Source: Corallococcus interemptor (GTDB taxonomy: Bacteria > Myxococcota > Myxococcia > Myxococcales > Myxococcaceae). From it: 64,000 nt of DNA. Shown one piece after another: positions 18,250 to 27,451 of this stretch (position 1 is its first letter; each line of letters begins with the position of its first letter). Under the pieces are notes generated by a model. The model searched no databases, had not been told where the DNA came from, and was given only the letters and a program-made list of their open reading frames with translations. The stretch lies in contig NZ_RAWM01000007.1 of the NCBI RefSeq assembly GCF_003668875.1, forward strand, positions 1 through 64,000, written 5' to 3'. A program made the translations under genes and the position numbers.

Positions 18250-19410
18250 ATGCGTGCTCTGACCTATGAAGGCCCCTACCGGGTTTCGGTGCGGAACAAG
18301 CCGGACCCTCGCATCGAACATCCCCAGGACGGCATCGTCCGGGTGACGTCCGCGGCCATCTGTGGCTCGGACCTGCACCTGCTCCACGGGCTGGTGCCGG
18401 ACACCCGCATCGGCTTCACCTTCGGCCATGAGTTCGTGGGCGTGGTGGAGGAGCTGGGCGCCACGGCCCGCAGCCAGGGATTGAAGAAGGGCGACCGCGT
18501 GATGCTGCCCTTCCAAATCTTCTGCGGCGGCTGCTACTTCTGCCAGCGCGGCCTCACGTCCTGCTGTGACAGCACCAACCCGGCGACGGACGCGGGCACG
18601 GGCATCTACGGCTATTCCCACACGTTCGGAGGCTACGACGGCGGGCAGGCCCAGTACGTGCGCGTGCCCTTCATCGGCGTGGACGCGGAGAAGGTGCCCG
18701 AGGAGGTGCCGGACCTGGACGCGCTGCCCATCACGGATGCCTTCACCACCGGCTACCAGGGCGCGGAGATGTGCGACCTGAAGGGCGGAGAGACGGTGCT
18801 GGTGCTGGGCTGTGGCCCCGTGGGCCTCTTCGCCATGTGGAGCGCCTGGGCCATGGGCGCGGGCCGGGTCATCGCGGTGGACAAGGAGGACTACCGGCTG
18901 GAGTTCGCGCGGCAATGGCTGGGCGTGGAGACGCTCAACTTCAACGACGTGGACCTCGTCACCACCGTGAAGGGAATGACCGAGGGGCGCGGCGCGGACG
19001 CGACCATCGAGGCGGTGGGCTGCGAGGCGGCGGGCTCCCCGGTGCACCGCACGTTCGGAGTGCTCATGAAGGCGGAGGCCGGCTCCCCGGTCGCCGTCAA
19101 CTTCGCCATCCATGCGACGCGCAAGGGCGGCGTCATCTCGCTCATTGGCGCGTACGGGCCTCCGGCCGTGGGCGTGGACCTGGGCACGTACATGAACAAG
19201 GCGCAGACGATGCGCACCGGTCAGGCGAGCGTGAAGCGCTACATGCCGCACCTGATGGAGCACGTGCGAGCCGGGCGCATCCAGCCCTCGCGCGTCTTCA
19301 CCCACCGCCTGCCGTTGGAGAAGGCGCCGGAGGGCTACCACACGTTCGCGCAGAAGAAGGACGGCTGCATCAAGGTCGCCCTCTTCCCCAACGGTGAACA
19401 CCTGCACTGA
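18250..19410 (+). CDS. Zinc-dependent alcohol dehydrogenase (formaldehyde-dehydrogenase-like)
   Basis: 386 residues of the medium-chain zinc dehydrogenase family. Catalytic-zinc ligands are Cys38 and His60-Glu61 (GHEFVGVVEELG), the structural-zinc Cys cluster is CGGCYFCQRGLTSCC (92-106), and the NAD(P)-binding loop reads VLGCGPVGLFAMW. The insertion and C-terminal pattern (VKRYMPHLMEHVRAGRI) resemble the glutathione-independent formaldehyde dehydrogenase subgroup. The substrate is not certain. A small hypothetical gene follows 14 bp downstream. Confidence 0.9.
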   Translation: MRALTYEGPYRVSVRNKPDPRIEHPQDGIVRVTSAAICGSDLHLLHGLVPDTRIGFTFGHEFVGVVEELGATARSQGLKKGDRVMLPFQIFCGGCYFCQRGLTSCCDSTNPATDAGTGIYGYSHTFGGYDGGQAQYVRVPFIGVDAEKVPEEVPDLDALPITDAFTTGYQGAEMCDLKGGETVLVLGCGPVGLFAMWSAWAMGAGRVIAVDKEDYRLEFARQWLGVETLNFNDVDLVTTVKGMTEGRGADATIEAVGCEAAGSPVHRTFGVLMKAEAGSPVAVNFAIHATRKGGVISLIGAYGPPAVGVDLGTYMNKAQTMRTGQASVKRYMPHLMEHVRAGRIQPSRVFTHRLPLEKAPEGYHTFAQKKDGCIKVALFPNGEHLH

Positions 19411-19424
19411 AGAGGAGCCGTGTG

Positions 19425-19928
19425 ATGAATCCCACGCCCGATGACAACACCGAATCCCTCCGGGAGAAGAAGCCCAGGCTCTCCACCCAGGAGGAGGTGG
19501 AGCGGCACTCCGCGTACCAGGCGCTGCAGCGCTCCGAGCGCCCGTCCTACTGGGGCATCGACCTGGACCCGGCGCGCCGGCCCGGCGTCCCGATGACGGG
19601 CCACGAGCCCCGGCCGATGCCCCACGCGCGCTTCCCACCGGAGCGCCAGCAGGGCACGTCCGCGTCGCCCATGCACGGACGGCCCAACAAGCCGATGCCG
19701 CCCGTGTTCGGCACCGCCACCCCGCTCCACGGCGTCTCCGGCCTCATCCGGCGCGCCGCGTACCGGAAGCCGGACCACGACCCCAGCCATTGGCTGCTCA
19801 AGATGTTCGCCGACCGCGTGGACTCCTGGGGCTACCACACCGGCAAGGTCCTGAAGGTGGTGGGCCCCGTCGCGGTGGTGGCCCTCCTGGTGGGCCTGGC
19901 GCGCGAGCGGTCCGCGTTCGCGAGATAG
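19425..19928 (+). CDS. Hypothetical protein with C-terminal membrane helix
   Basis: About 167 residues, not recognised. It is hydrophilic and Pro/Arg-rich, with one hydrophobic stretch near the C terminus (VGPVAVVALLVGLA). AGGAG lies about 8 bp upstream of ATG 19425; GTG 19422 is an alternative. The short gap after the dehydrogenase suggests co-transcription. A tail-anchored protein is possible. Confidence 0.65.
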   Translation: MNPTPDDNTESLREKKPRLSTQEEVERHSAYQALQRSERPSYWGIDLDPARRPGVPMTGHEPRPMPHARFPPERQQGTSASPMHGRPNKPMPPVFGTATPLHGVSGLIRRAAYRKPDHDPSHWLLKMFADRVDSWGYHTGKVLKVVGPVAVVALLVGLARERSAFAR

Positions 19929-20005
19929 GCCCCAGAAGCCGCGCACGGGGTTTTTCTGGAGCGTCCAGGAGACTCGCATCGCGAGGAGGCCCTATCGTCC
20001 TCGCG

Positions 20006-20773
20006 ATGCGACTGCTCCCTCGACTCCATCTCTTCGAGTTCCTCGACCAGTCCTGGCTCCCCGAGCTGTTGCGCCGGGGCGAGGTCGACTACCTGCACGT
20101 CGTGCTCGACAAGACACGGCCCTACGACGGCATGGCGACGCAGCTGGCGGCGCTCTTGCGCATGGCCGGCACGAACCGGATTGTCGACCTCTGCTCCGGC
20201 ACCGGCGGCCCGTGGCGCACCCTGCTCCCGGTGCTGCGGAAGCTGAACGGCGAGGCGGAGGTGGTGCTCACCGACCTGCATCCCACGCCCGGGCTGGAGC
20301 TGCCCGAGGGCGCGCACTACCGCGACACGCCGGTGGACGCCACGCGCATCCCCGAGGAGCTGACGGGCGTGCGGACCCTGTTCGAGGCGCTGCATCACTT
20401 CCGCCCGCGGCAGGCCCGCGCCGTCCTCGAGGATGCCGTCGCGCGGCGAGTCCCCATCGCCGCCTTCGAGCTCACGCAGCGCTCGCTGCCGTACGTCCTG
20501 GTCCAATTGCTGCTCGTCGTGCCGCTGGTGTGGGGCTTCACCCCGCTCATCCGCCCCCGGCGCTGGTGGCGGTGGCTGTTCACCTACCTGGTGCCCATCA
20601 TCCCCCTGCTGGTGCTCTGGGATGGCGTGGTGTCGTCGTTCAGGACCTACGCGCCGGAGGACCTGGAGGAGCTGACGGAGGGACTCAACGCCAACGGGTA
20701 CTCCTGGCACCTCGGCGTCCACCGCGCGCGGGGCATGGCCATCACCTACCTCATCGGGCAGCCCGGCGAATAA
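20006..20773 (+). CDS. Class I SAM-dependent methyltransferase-like protein with C-terminal membrane segments
   Basis: 255 residues. The SAM-binding loop reads IVDLCSGTGGPW (59-70) and an acidic VVLTDLHPT follows at the end of strand 2, as in class I methyltransferases. Unusually, about 165-215 is strongly hydrophobic (VLVQLLLVVPLVWGF and WLFTYLVPIIPLLVLW), suggesting membrane association. The substrate is unknown. The ATG is preferred because the frame upstream overlaps the previous gene without conservation. Confidence 0.75.
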   Translation: MRLLPRLHLFEFLDQSWLPELLRRGEVDYLHVVLDKTRPYDGMATQLAALLRMAGTNRIVDLCSGTGGPWRTLLPVLRKLNGEAEVVLTDLHPTPGLELPEGAHYRDTPVDATRIPEELTGVRTLFEALHHFRPRQARAVLEDAVARRVPIAAFELTQRSLPYVLVQLLLVVPLVWGFTPLIRPRRWWRWLFTYLVPIIPLLVLWDGVVSSFRTYAPEDLEELTEGLNANGYSWHLGVHRARGMAITYLIGQPGE

Positions 20774-20881
20774 GGGGCGTCACGCCCCGGACTCGCGACA
20801 CTCCCACCTCCTTGGGGTACCCCTTGGAAGCCAAAGCCTCGCATCCCACCCTTCGCGCTTCTTGGACCGGGAGGCGTGGAC

Positions 20882-22339
20882 ATGAATGCAAGGAATTGGG
20901 GGGCCCTGCTGTGGTTCGGGCTGGCAGGGGTGGGCTGTGGGGGCGTGGCGGAGGCGGTGGAAGACGGCGCCCGTGACGTGAGCGCCCAGGCCTGCCCTCC
21001 CGGAGTGGCGGCCCGGGTGGCGTCCCTCATGCCCCCGGACGCCGGGGGCTTCATGGGCGAGCTCACGAACGTCCAGGGGACGCTCTTCTTCGTCACCTCC
21101 ACGTTCGACGCCGGCTCGCTCCTGTGGCGCAGCGACGGCACGGAGGCGGGCACCTTCCCGCTGAAGACGTTCCCGGGCCCTCCCGGCGTCTATCAGCCCC
21201 AGAACCTGGTCGCGGTGGGCAACAGGCTCTTCTTCCAGACCCGCACCGACACCACCGGCAATGAGCTCTGGCTCAGTGACGGAACGGCGGACGGGACCCG
21301 GCTGGTCAAGGACATCACCCCTGGCGCGGAGGGCTCCGTGCTGACCAACGCCACGGAGCTCAATGGCCGCCTGGTGTTCTTCCGCTGGGTGCCGCTGCCG
21401 GGAGGCGGGGCGGGGCCGGAGCTGTGGCGGTCCGACGGCACCACCGCCGGCACGCTCCGGGTGCGCAACTTCACCAGCACCCCGGGCCTGGGCAACGACA
21501 CCTTGAAGGTCAACAGTGTGCTGCTCTTCTTCTTCTCCGAGGACACGGGCACCACGATGTGGCGCACCGACGGCACGCTGGCCGGGACCACCTCCGTCAA
21601 GCGGCTGGACGCGGGGCCCACCTACCTCTCGGAGGTGAGCCGCCCGGGGGAGACGCCGTTGTTCATCCTGGAGGATGGCCCCAACTCGGAGGTGTGGAGG
21701 ACGAATGGCACCGCCTCCGGAACCGTCCGCCTGGACGCCTTCGGCAAGCGGGTGAGCCTGCTCGGGACGCTGGGCGCGTACGTCTACGTGACGTCCGTGG
21801 ACAGCCCGGTGACGAAGCGGCTGCGCATCGACCGGCTCTCGCTGAGCGGGGATGGCAAGACGCACATCACCACGCTGCCCAACCCCTACGGGGCCTACGA
21901 GTACACCTATCCCTCCGCGAGGAGGGCCGTGGTCTCCGGCAACGACATCTACTTCAACCTGAGCATCGGGAGCGACGCCCCCGTGCCCACCGCCGTGTCG
22001 CTGTGGGCGACGAACGGAACGGCCGCGGGGACCCGCCAGCTCTTCGACAACCGCAATGTGGAGTACGGGTATGGCTACCCGCTGTTCGCCACCGGCACGG
22101 GCCAGGTCCTGTTTGGCGGCGCACCGGACCAGAACGGCCCCGCCTTCCCCTACTTCACCCGGGGCACCCCGGCGACGCAGGGACGGCTGGCGGACGCCCG
22201 GTTTCCCAATTCGTTCACCCGCGTGGGCTCGCGCATCTTCTTCACCGCCTTCGACGCCGCCGGTGAAGGCCAGCTGTGGTCCGCGCCGGCCACCTTCAGC
22301 TGCCCGCCCGGGCTGACCGAAGCGGCGGAGTCGCGTTGA
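20882..22339 (+). CDS. ELWxxDGT-repeat lipoprotein
   Basis: 485 residues with a lipoprotein signal ending GLAGVGC. Multiple beta-propeller-like repeats carry the signature (E)LWxSDGTxxGT, for example LLWRSDGTEAGT, ELWLSDGTADGT, ELWRSDGTTAGT and LWATNGTAAGT. Such repeats form surface beta-propellers and are common in myxobacteria; the ligand is unknown. ATG 20882 has GGGAGG about 6 bp upstream and is preferred over GTG 20876. A methyltransferase gene begins 27 bp downstream. Confidence 0.85.
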   Translation: MNARNWGALLWFGLAGVGCGGVAEAVEDGARDVSAQACPPGVAARVASLMPPDAGGFMGELTNVQGTLFFVTSTFDAGSLLWRSDGTEAGTFPLKTFPGPPGVYQPQNLVAVGNRLFFQTRTDTTGNELWLSDGTADGTRLVKDITPGAEGSVLTNATELNGRLVFFRWVPLPGGGAGPELWRSDGTTAGTLRVRNFTSTPGLGNDTLKVNSVLLFFFSEDTGTTMWRTDGTLAGTTSVKRLDAGPTYLSEVSRPGETPLFILEDGPNSEVWRTNGTASGTVRLDAFGKRVSLLGTLGAYVYVTSVDSPVTKRLRIDRLSLSGDGKTHITTLPNPYGAYEYTYPSARRAVVSGNDIYFNLSIGSDAPVPTAVSLWATNGTAAGTRQLFDNRNVEYGYGYPLFATGTGQVLFGGAPDQNGPAFPYFTRGTPATQGRLADARFPNSFTRVGSRIFFTAFDAAGEGQLWSAPATFSCPPGLTEAAESR

Positions 22340-22366
22340 GGTACACTCCAGCGCGCAAGCGCTGGA

Positions 22367-23281
22367 ATGCCCTCCGACCTGCTGGAAATCTCAGACCTCA
22401 TCGTCGACTACGACGTCGCGACACTCCAGCCCCGGCCGGTGTCGCGCTCCGCCGTGGTGGCGCGGCTCATTGAGAACGGACAGCGGGGCGCCGCGCGGCT
22501 CGTGCAGCGGCTTCCCGCGTCCAATGACACGCTGGACTTCGAGGCGTGCAGCCTGGCCCTGCTGCGCGCCCACATCGAACTGCAGCGGCTGAGCGAGGAG
22601 TTCCTGCAGGCGGACCGCCTCCGCTGGGTGTTGCTTCCGCTGCTGCGGACGCTTCGCGACGCCGGCGTGAAGCCTCCGCTGCGCATCGTCGACGTGGGCT
22701 GCGGGCTTGGCTACGCCGTCCGCTCGCTCGCGGCGCACGGGCGGCTGGGGCGCGACGTGGAGCTCATCGGCTGTGACATGAACGTGACGCTGATTGAGAA
22801 CGCGCGGCGGCTCGCGGAGGAGGAATCCCTCTCATGCGAGCTCAAGGTCGCGAACGCGTTCCAGCTGGAGCAGCCCGGCCACATCTTCATCTCCACGGGC
22901 GTCCTGCATCACTTTCGCGGCAACGACCTGAACGCGTTCTTCGCCGGCCAGCGGCAGGGGCACGCGTTCGTGCACTACGACATCCAGCACTCGGTGCTCT
23001 CCCCCTGGGGCTCGTGGATGTTCCACCAGGCCCGCATGCGCGAGCCGCTCGCGCGCCATGACGGCGTGGTCTCCGCGCGGCGCGCCCATCCCACGCAGAC
23101 GCTGCTGTCGGCGGCCCGCACGGAGACGGGGTTCAGCTGCGCGTCGCTGGACGGCGCCCGCGACCTCCTGGGCGCCATGCTCCGGCCCATGACCGCCACG
23201 CTGGGGACCCGCGCGGAGCTGTGGGAATCGCTCCTGGGCCAGCTGGGTCCGCTGCGCTCACGGCTGGGGCCCGCGCGATGA
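22367..23281 (+). CDS. Class I SAM-dependent methyltransferase
   Basis: 304 residues with SAM motif I IVDVGCGLGYAV (107-118), acidic ELIGCDMN, and a later STGVLHHF motif. An N-terminal helical region of about 100 residues precedes the Rossmann domain. Its stop overlaps the start of the next membrane-protein gene (ATGA), so the two are translationally coupled. It lies about 660 bp upstream of the paired peptide genes and could modify them, but a separate bicistron is equally possible. The substrate is unknown. Confidence 0.8.
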   Translation: MPSDLLEISDLIVDYDVATLQPRPVSRSAVVARLIENGQRGAARLVQRLPASNDTLDFEACSLALLRAHIELQRLSEEFLQADRLRWVLLPLLRTLRDAGVKPPLRIVDVGCGLGYAVRSLAAHGRLGRDVELIGCDMNVTLIENARRLAEEESLSCELKVANAFQLEQPGHIFISTGVLHHFRGNDLNAFFAGQRQGHAFVHYDIQHSVLSPWGSWMFHQARMREPLARHDGVVSARRAHPTQTLLSAARTETGFSCASLDGARDLLGAMLRPMTATLGTRAELWESLLGQLGPLRSRLGPAR

Positions 23282-23808
23282 ACGCCGTCCTGCCGGTGCT
23301 GCTCGCGCTGCTCTCCGTCACCGACGCCGCGTTCTGCGGCTTCCGCGTCGCCGCGGGCCGGGATGCCCGCATCTTCAAGGCGGACTACTACCGGTCCGCC
23401 ATCCGCCGGGGGATGGGGCGCGGACTCTTCACGGCCGCGCTGGTGGGCGCGGGCATCGCCGGGGCCTGCCTGTTCTCACCGGGCCTGTTCCCCCAGCTGC
23501 TCGTCTGCGCACGGGCGATGCTCTGGGTGCTCCTGCCGTACGCGACGCTGACCCTGGTGGGCATGGGCGTCTGGGCCGCCGCGGAGGCCGACGCGCGGAC
23601 CCTGGCGAGCGTGGTGGTCCTGGGACCATTCACGCTGATCCGCCCCTGGGTCATCGCCGCGGCGGCCGCCGTTGGCGCGTGGAAGGCGCCGGGCTTCACC
23701 GCCGCGCTCGTCACGCTCGCGGCCTGCGGCGCCCAGCTCGCGCTCGAGCCCTGGCTCAACGCCGGCATGCGTCCCCGCATCCCACAGGTGGGTCCGGCGA
23801 GACCGTGA
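23278..23808 (+). CDS. Small multi-pass membrane protein
   Basis: 176 residues, mostly hydrophobic, with four to five predicted helices (about 1-15, 45-70, 75-100, 110-145 and a C-terminal one). No recognised domain. The start overlaps the methyltransferase stop in an ATGA junction. Conceivably part of the peptide locus downstream (a processing or immunity membrane protein), but a 131-bp gap separates them. Confidence 0.7.
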   Translation: MNAVLPVLLALLSVTDAAFCGFRVAAGRDARIFKADYYRSAIRRGMGRGLFTAALVGAGIAGACLFSPGLFPQLLVCARAMLWVLLPYATLTLVGMGVWAAAEADARTLASVVVLGPFTLIRPWVIAAAAAVGAWKAPGFTAALVTLAACGAQLALEPWLNAGMRPRIPQVGPARP

Positions 23809-23813
23809 AACAC

Positions 23814-23829
23814 AAATCCGCGCGGGTTT
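23814..23829. terminator. Weak inverted repeat between the membrane-protein gene and the peptide genes
   Basis: AAATCCGCGCGGGTTT is an almost perfect palindrome just after the membrane-protein stop, with A and T on its flanks. It may end the upstream transcript or be part of the promoter region of the peptide operon. The rest of the 131-bp gap shows no clear element besides the ribosome-binding CTGGAG before the first peptide. Confidence 0.25.
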
Positions 23830-23939
23830 CCTGACACTTCCAATCCCCCCACCCTGCCCTGGCTTGCCCGCTCCACGGTCCCTTCCTAGGATTCTGGGTT
23901 CCGCCGGATCCCCCCTCATCACCCCCTGGAGCCATCACC

Positions 23940-24161
23940 ATGCGGTACACGCGCAAGAACATCTCCGAGCTGCTTGGCACCGTGCAGGGCAGCCCCGACG
24001 TCATGGGCTTCTGGACGTCCACCATCGGCGGCTACACGTACAACATCACCCCGTCGGCGGGCGGCAACATCCTCCAGGACATCTACAATCCCAATCACCG
24101 GATCTGCGAGGACGGCGGCCAGACCGCCTTCGAGGACGCGGCGCAGATCGGCTGCTACTAG
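23940..24161 (+). CDS. Candidate peptide precursor 1 (73 residues)
   Basis: A 73-residue peptide with no signal peptide and no recognised family. It is paralogous to the next gene: I count 35 of 73 identical residues without gaps. Residues 1-27 are highly conserved (MRYTRKN, VQGSPDV, GF.TS), 40-55 are nearly unrelated between the two, and 56-72 are conserved again (CEDGG, ED, GC). Cys56 and Cys72 coincide. CTGGAG lies 8 bp before the ATG. With an exporter and subtilisin-like gene downstream this looks like a modified-peptide precursor. It could instead be a small structural protein with a disulfide. Confidence 0.75.
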   Translation: MRYTRKNISELLGTVQGSPDVMGFWTSTIGGYTYNITPSAGGNILQDIYNPNHRICEDGGQTAFEDAAQIGCY

Positions 24162-24196
24162 CAGCGTCCCCGCCACGCCACACCTGGAGCATTCCC

Positions 24197-24418
24197 ATGC
24201 GTTACACGCGCAAGAACGTCAGCGACCTGTTGAGCTCGGTGCAGGGCAGCCCGGACGTCCAGGGCTTCGCCACCTCCAACTTCGCGGGCACCAGCTGGTC
24301 CATGGTCCCGTCCTTTGGCGGCGGCGTCGTCTGGCAGGCCACCTGGACGTATCAGTGGACCTGCGAGGACGGCGGCAGCGTCACCGCCGAGGACCGCTCC
24401 ACGTTCGGCTGCGGGTAG
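24197..24418 (+). CDS. Candidate peptide precursor 2 (73 residues), paralogue of the preceding gene
   Basis: Same length as its neighbour, starting 35 bp after it, with the same ribosome-binding CTGGAG 7 bp before the ATG. The leader-like N terminus is MRYTRKNVSDLLSS, the middle is rich in aromatic residues (four Trp), and the end is CEDGG...ED...GC with Cys56 and Cys72 in register. Tandem duplication followed by divergence of residues 40-55 fits selection for different cores or targets. The next gene begins 48 bp downstream. Confidence 0.75.
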   Translation: MRYTRKNVSDLLSSVQGSPDVQGFATSNFAGTSWSMVPSFGGGVVWQATWTYQWTCEDGGSVTAEDRSTFGCG

Positions 24419-24466
24419 TCCACCCCGCGCCGTCCTCCCCCGCTTCCCCCGTCTCGCGGTCCCCTC

Positions 24467-27451
24467 ATGAACACGCGCCTCACCCTGATCCTCAACACCC
24501 ACATGCCGCAGGTGTTGGGCGAGGGGCCCCTCTTCGATGAGCCGGAGAACTGGCTCTTCGAAGCGCTGACGGAGACATACCTCCCGCTGTTCCGGATGTT
24601 GGAGCGCTGGGACGCCCGGCGCTTCGCCGGCACGCTGGTGATGTCCTTCACCCCCTGCCTCGTGCAGCAGCTGGTCGCCTGCGAGGAGCGCTACACCGGC
24701 TACCTCCAGCTGCTCCAGCGCATCGCCACGCGCGAGCTGGAGCGCACGTCGCGGCTGGAGCTGTACAACCGCTACGAGAAGTTCCCCCAGGCCCTCTCGG
24801 ACGAAGCGCTGGCGAGGGTCCACCGCACCGCGGGCATGTACCTGCGGCGCGTGGAGGACAGCCTCGCGTTCCTGCGCCAGCACTCCCTGCGGGACGTGTT
24901 CGCGTCGCTGGGGCGTTCGCGGCCGTCCAACGTGCAGCTGTGGACCTCCACGCCGCAGCACAACTTCCTGCCCTTCTTCCAGCCCGCCGTCGCGGACCGG
25001 CTGGTGGCGCGGGGCGTGGAGTCCTTCCAGGACATCTTCGGCGGAGAGCCGGACGGCCTCTGGCTGCCCGAGTGCGCCTTCCAGCCGGGCGTGGAGCGCA
25101 TCCTCCAGCGCCGTGGCATCCGCCGCACCGCGCTCAGCCTGACAGGCATTGGCGCGTCCCAGCCCCAGGACCCCAGCGGCGTGTTCCGCCACGAGGACCT
25201 GGAGGTGATGGTCCACGACTACAGAATCGGGCTGCACCTGTGGAAGTCGCCCGAGTCCACGTACCCCGCGCACCCGGTGTACCGCGAGTTCTTCCGCGAC
25301 GTGGGCTTCGACCTGCGCCCCGAGTACTTCGAGGAGCTGGGCGTGCCCGTGCCCGCGAACAAGCGGGGCCACGTGTGGACGGGCCTCAAGTACCACGCGG
25401 TGAGCGGGCAGAAGGTCGACCTGGGCCGGAAGGCGCTCTACGACGTGGAGGCCGCCCGCGCGCAGGTGCCCCAGCACGTGCGCCAGTTCTGGGAGCTTCT
25501 GGATTCGCGCCGCTCGCTCGTGCAGGACGGGCAGACGTTCGTGCTCGCGTTCGACACGGAGCTGTTCGGCCACTGGTGGCACGAGGGCATCGAGTGGATG
25601 GAGGGCGTCATGCAGCCCGCCGCGCCGCTGGAGGCCGCGAAGCCCCCGCGGGCCGCCGAGCCGCCGACGCTGCCCCGGCTCTACTATTCGACGTGGGGGC
25701 GCGACTTCTACAGCGAGCACTGGCTGACTCCGGGCAACGCCTGGATGTACGCGCTCATCAAGCTGGTGGAGGCGCAGCTGCCCCAGCCGGTGGACGCGGA
25801 GACGCGCGAGACGTGGCGCCGCTTCGAGGTCTTCAGCGGCAGCGACCTGCTCTTCATGATTCCGGACCCGACGCAGCGGGACCGGGCGCGCGCGCTGTTC
25901 CTCGCGCGCTACCAGGACGTCGTGTCGCGGCTGAAGGACTTCTCACCGGACCTGCTCACGTCCTTCCCGGTGGACCCCTTCAAGTGCGTGCTCCTGCACG
26001 TGAGCAGGGCCGAGGGGCAGGAGCAGCCGCCGTTCCTCCTGCGCCGGCTGTCGCTGGAGGGCGTGAACATCGGGGCGCGCCGGGAGCTCACGCTGGACGC
26101 GGAGGTGCTGGAGGTCGCGGGCCTGCGCGTCGCGTTCCAGTACTTTCTCTTGCACCCGCAGGGCCGCTACGCGCTGCGCGTGGAGGGCTCCGGGCGCGAG
26201 CACGTCTTCCAGATGCCGGACTACGGCGTGCCGCTGCTCATCGCGCCGGACACGCGCACGTATCCCAAGTACGACCCGGAGGTGCTGTACCGGAAGCTGG
26301 GGGAAATCTGGGAGGGCGACCAGCAGCTGCCCCTCAAGCAGAACCCCACGCTGCGCAGCCGCCACATGTACACGCGCGCGCACGTGATGGAGGTGCTCGC
26401 GGGCAAGCGGACCGCCCTCTTCAAGTACAACAAGGAGGGCTACGCGCTCTTGCGCTTCCGCGACCGCAGCCCGGCTCCGGCGTGCGTCGTCTTCGACGAC
26501 ACGGTGACGCTCAGCGACGCGGGCACGTACATCCAGGCCGGTGAGCTGTCCGTGCCCGTGGTGAGCAACCCGGCGGACATCGCGCGCCACGACTTCGACG
26601 CGGTCGTCTTCACCTGCTCGCTCAACTTCGAGTCAGAGGTGCCGCACGTCCGCGCGCTCCTGGAAGTGGCCACGCGCAGGAAGTTGCCCGTCGTGTCGCT
26701 GTACGACGACATCCTCTATTACGACCTCTTCGACGGGCTGGAGCCGGACCCGGACCTCTTCTTCCGCGTGGCCGTGCCGGAGCAGGACGCGCTCGCGAAG
26801 CCGGGCCCTGCGGACTACGCGCCGCGAAACCTGCTGGGCGTCTTCGGCACGGACACGGTGCAGGGCAAGTTCACCACGCAGGTCTATCTGCGCGAGGCGC
26901 TGGCCAGGCACGTGCGCGTGCGCCACCACGCCACGGAGCCCACGGGCATCCTGCTGGGCTCGGACACGGGCTACTCGCGCGTGCTGCGCGTGGAGGGCCC
27001 GGAGCGGCTGGCGTTCGAGCGCCGCGTCATGGCGGACCTGGCGAAGGACTGTGACGTCGTCATCACCGGCGGGCAGAACGGCCTGCTCTACGTGCCGCAG
27101 GGCCAGGACCGCCGGGCCAACGCCTCCACGCACATCTACGAGACGTTCCTGCCGCGCCTGGTGGTGCTGACCGTGTCGGTGGACACGAAGCCGGAGGACG
27201 TGGTCGCGACGCGCGAGTACCTGGAGCTGCTGGCCCGCGAGCACGACGTCCCCTGCATGGTGGTGGGCCTGGCGATGATGGGCGGGCGCAAGCTGCTGGG
27301 CAGCCGGTGGACGGAGACCTGGTTCCTGGGCGTCCGGGATGAGGTCCTGGAAGAGGCGCGGCGGAAGATGGAGCAGCACACCGGCCTGCGCGTCCACGCC
27401 ATCCCCGAGGAAGCGGACGCGCTGGCGCGGAGCGTCCTCACGCACCTGTGA
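24467..27451 (+). CDS. GH57-like domain fused to a DUF1611-like P-loop domain
   Basis: 994 residues. The N-terminal half resembles GH57/DUF1957 alpha-glucan enzymes: an early THMPQV (motif-1 position, first His replaced by Asn), DEPENWLFEALTETY, WLPECAF with candidate nucleophile Glu202, and FDTELFGHWW with candidate acid Asp363. The C-terminal part (about 630-994) resembles DUF1611 proteins, with a nucleotide-binding loop GTDTVQGKFTT (794-804). I know no characterised protein with this fusion. Its position between the peptide genes and the exporter, overlapping the latter, suggests it acts on the peptides, for example by glycosylation or ATP-dependent modification; that is inference. Glycogen metabolism is the main alternative. 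Confidence 0.8.
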   Translation: MNTRLTLILNTHMPQVLGEGPLFDEPENWLFEALTETYLPLFRMLERWDARRFAGTLVMSFTPCLVQQLVACEERYTGYLQLLQRIATRELERTSRLELYNRYEKFPQALSDEALARVHRTAGMYLRRVEDSLAFLRQHSLRDVFASLGRSRPSNVQLWTSTPQHNFLPFFQPAVADRLVARGVESFQDIFGGEPDGLWLPECAFQPGVERILQRRGIRRTALSLTGIGASQPQDPSGVFRHEDLEVMVHDYRIGLHLWKSPESTYPAHPVYREFFRDVGFDLRPEYFEELGVPVPANKRGHVWTGLKYHAVSGQKVDLGRKALYDVEAARAQVPQHVRQFWELLDSRRSLVQDGQTFVLAFDTELFGHWWHEGIEWMEGVMQPAAPLEAAKPPRAAEPPTLPRLYYSTWGRDFYSEHWLTPGNAWMYALIKLVEAQLPQPVDAETRETWRRFEVFSGSDLLFMIPDPTQRDRARALFLARYQDVVSRLKDFSPDLLTSFPVDPFKCVLLHVSRAEGQEQPPFLLRRLSLEGVNIGARRELTLDAEVLEVAGLRVAFQYFLLHPQGRYALRVEGSGREHVFQMPDYGVPLLIAPDTRTYPKYDPEVLYRKLGEIWEGDQQLPLKQNPTLRSRHMYTRAHVMEVLAGKRTALFKYNKEGYALLRFRDRSPAPACVVFDDTVTLSDAGTYIQAGELSVPVVSNPADIARHDFDAVVFTCSLNFESEVPHVRALLEVATRRKLPVVSLYDDILYYDLFDGLEPDPDLFFRVAVPEQDALAKPGPADYAPRNLLGVFGTDTVQGKFTTQVYLREALARHVRVRHHATEPTGILLGSDTGYSRVLRVEGPERLAFERRVMADLAKDCDVVITGGQNGLLYVPQGQDRRANASTHIYETFLPRLVVLTVSVDTKPEDVVATREYLELLAREHDVPCMVVGLAMMGGRKLLGSRWTETWFLGVRDEVLEEARRKMEQHTGLRVHAIPEEADALARSVLTHL

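Noticed and set aside
22367-23808. Methyltransferase and membrane protein as certain members of the peptide locus
   Set aside because: Coupled to each other but separated from the peptides by 131 bp with a possible terminator; kept only as a possibility.
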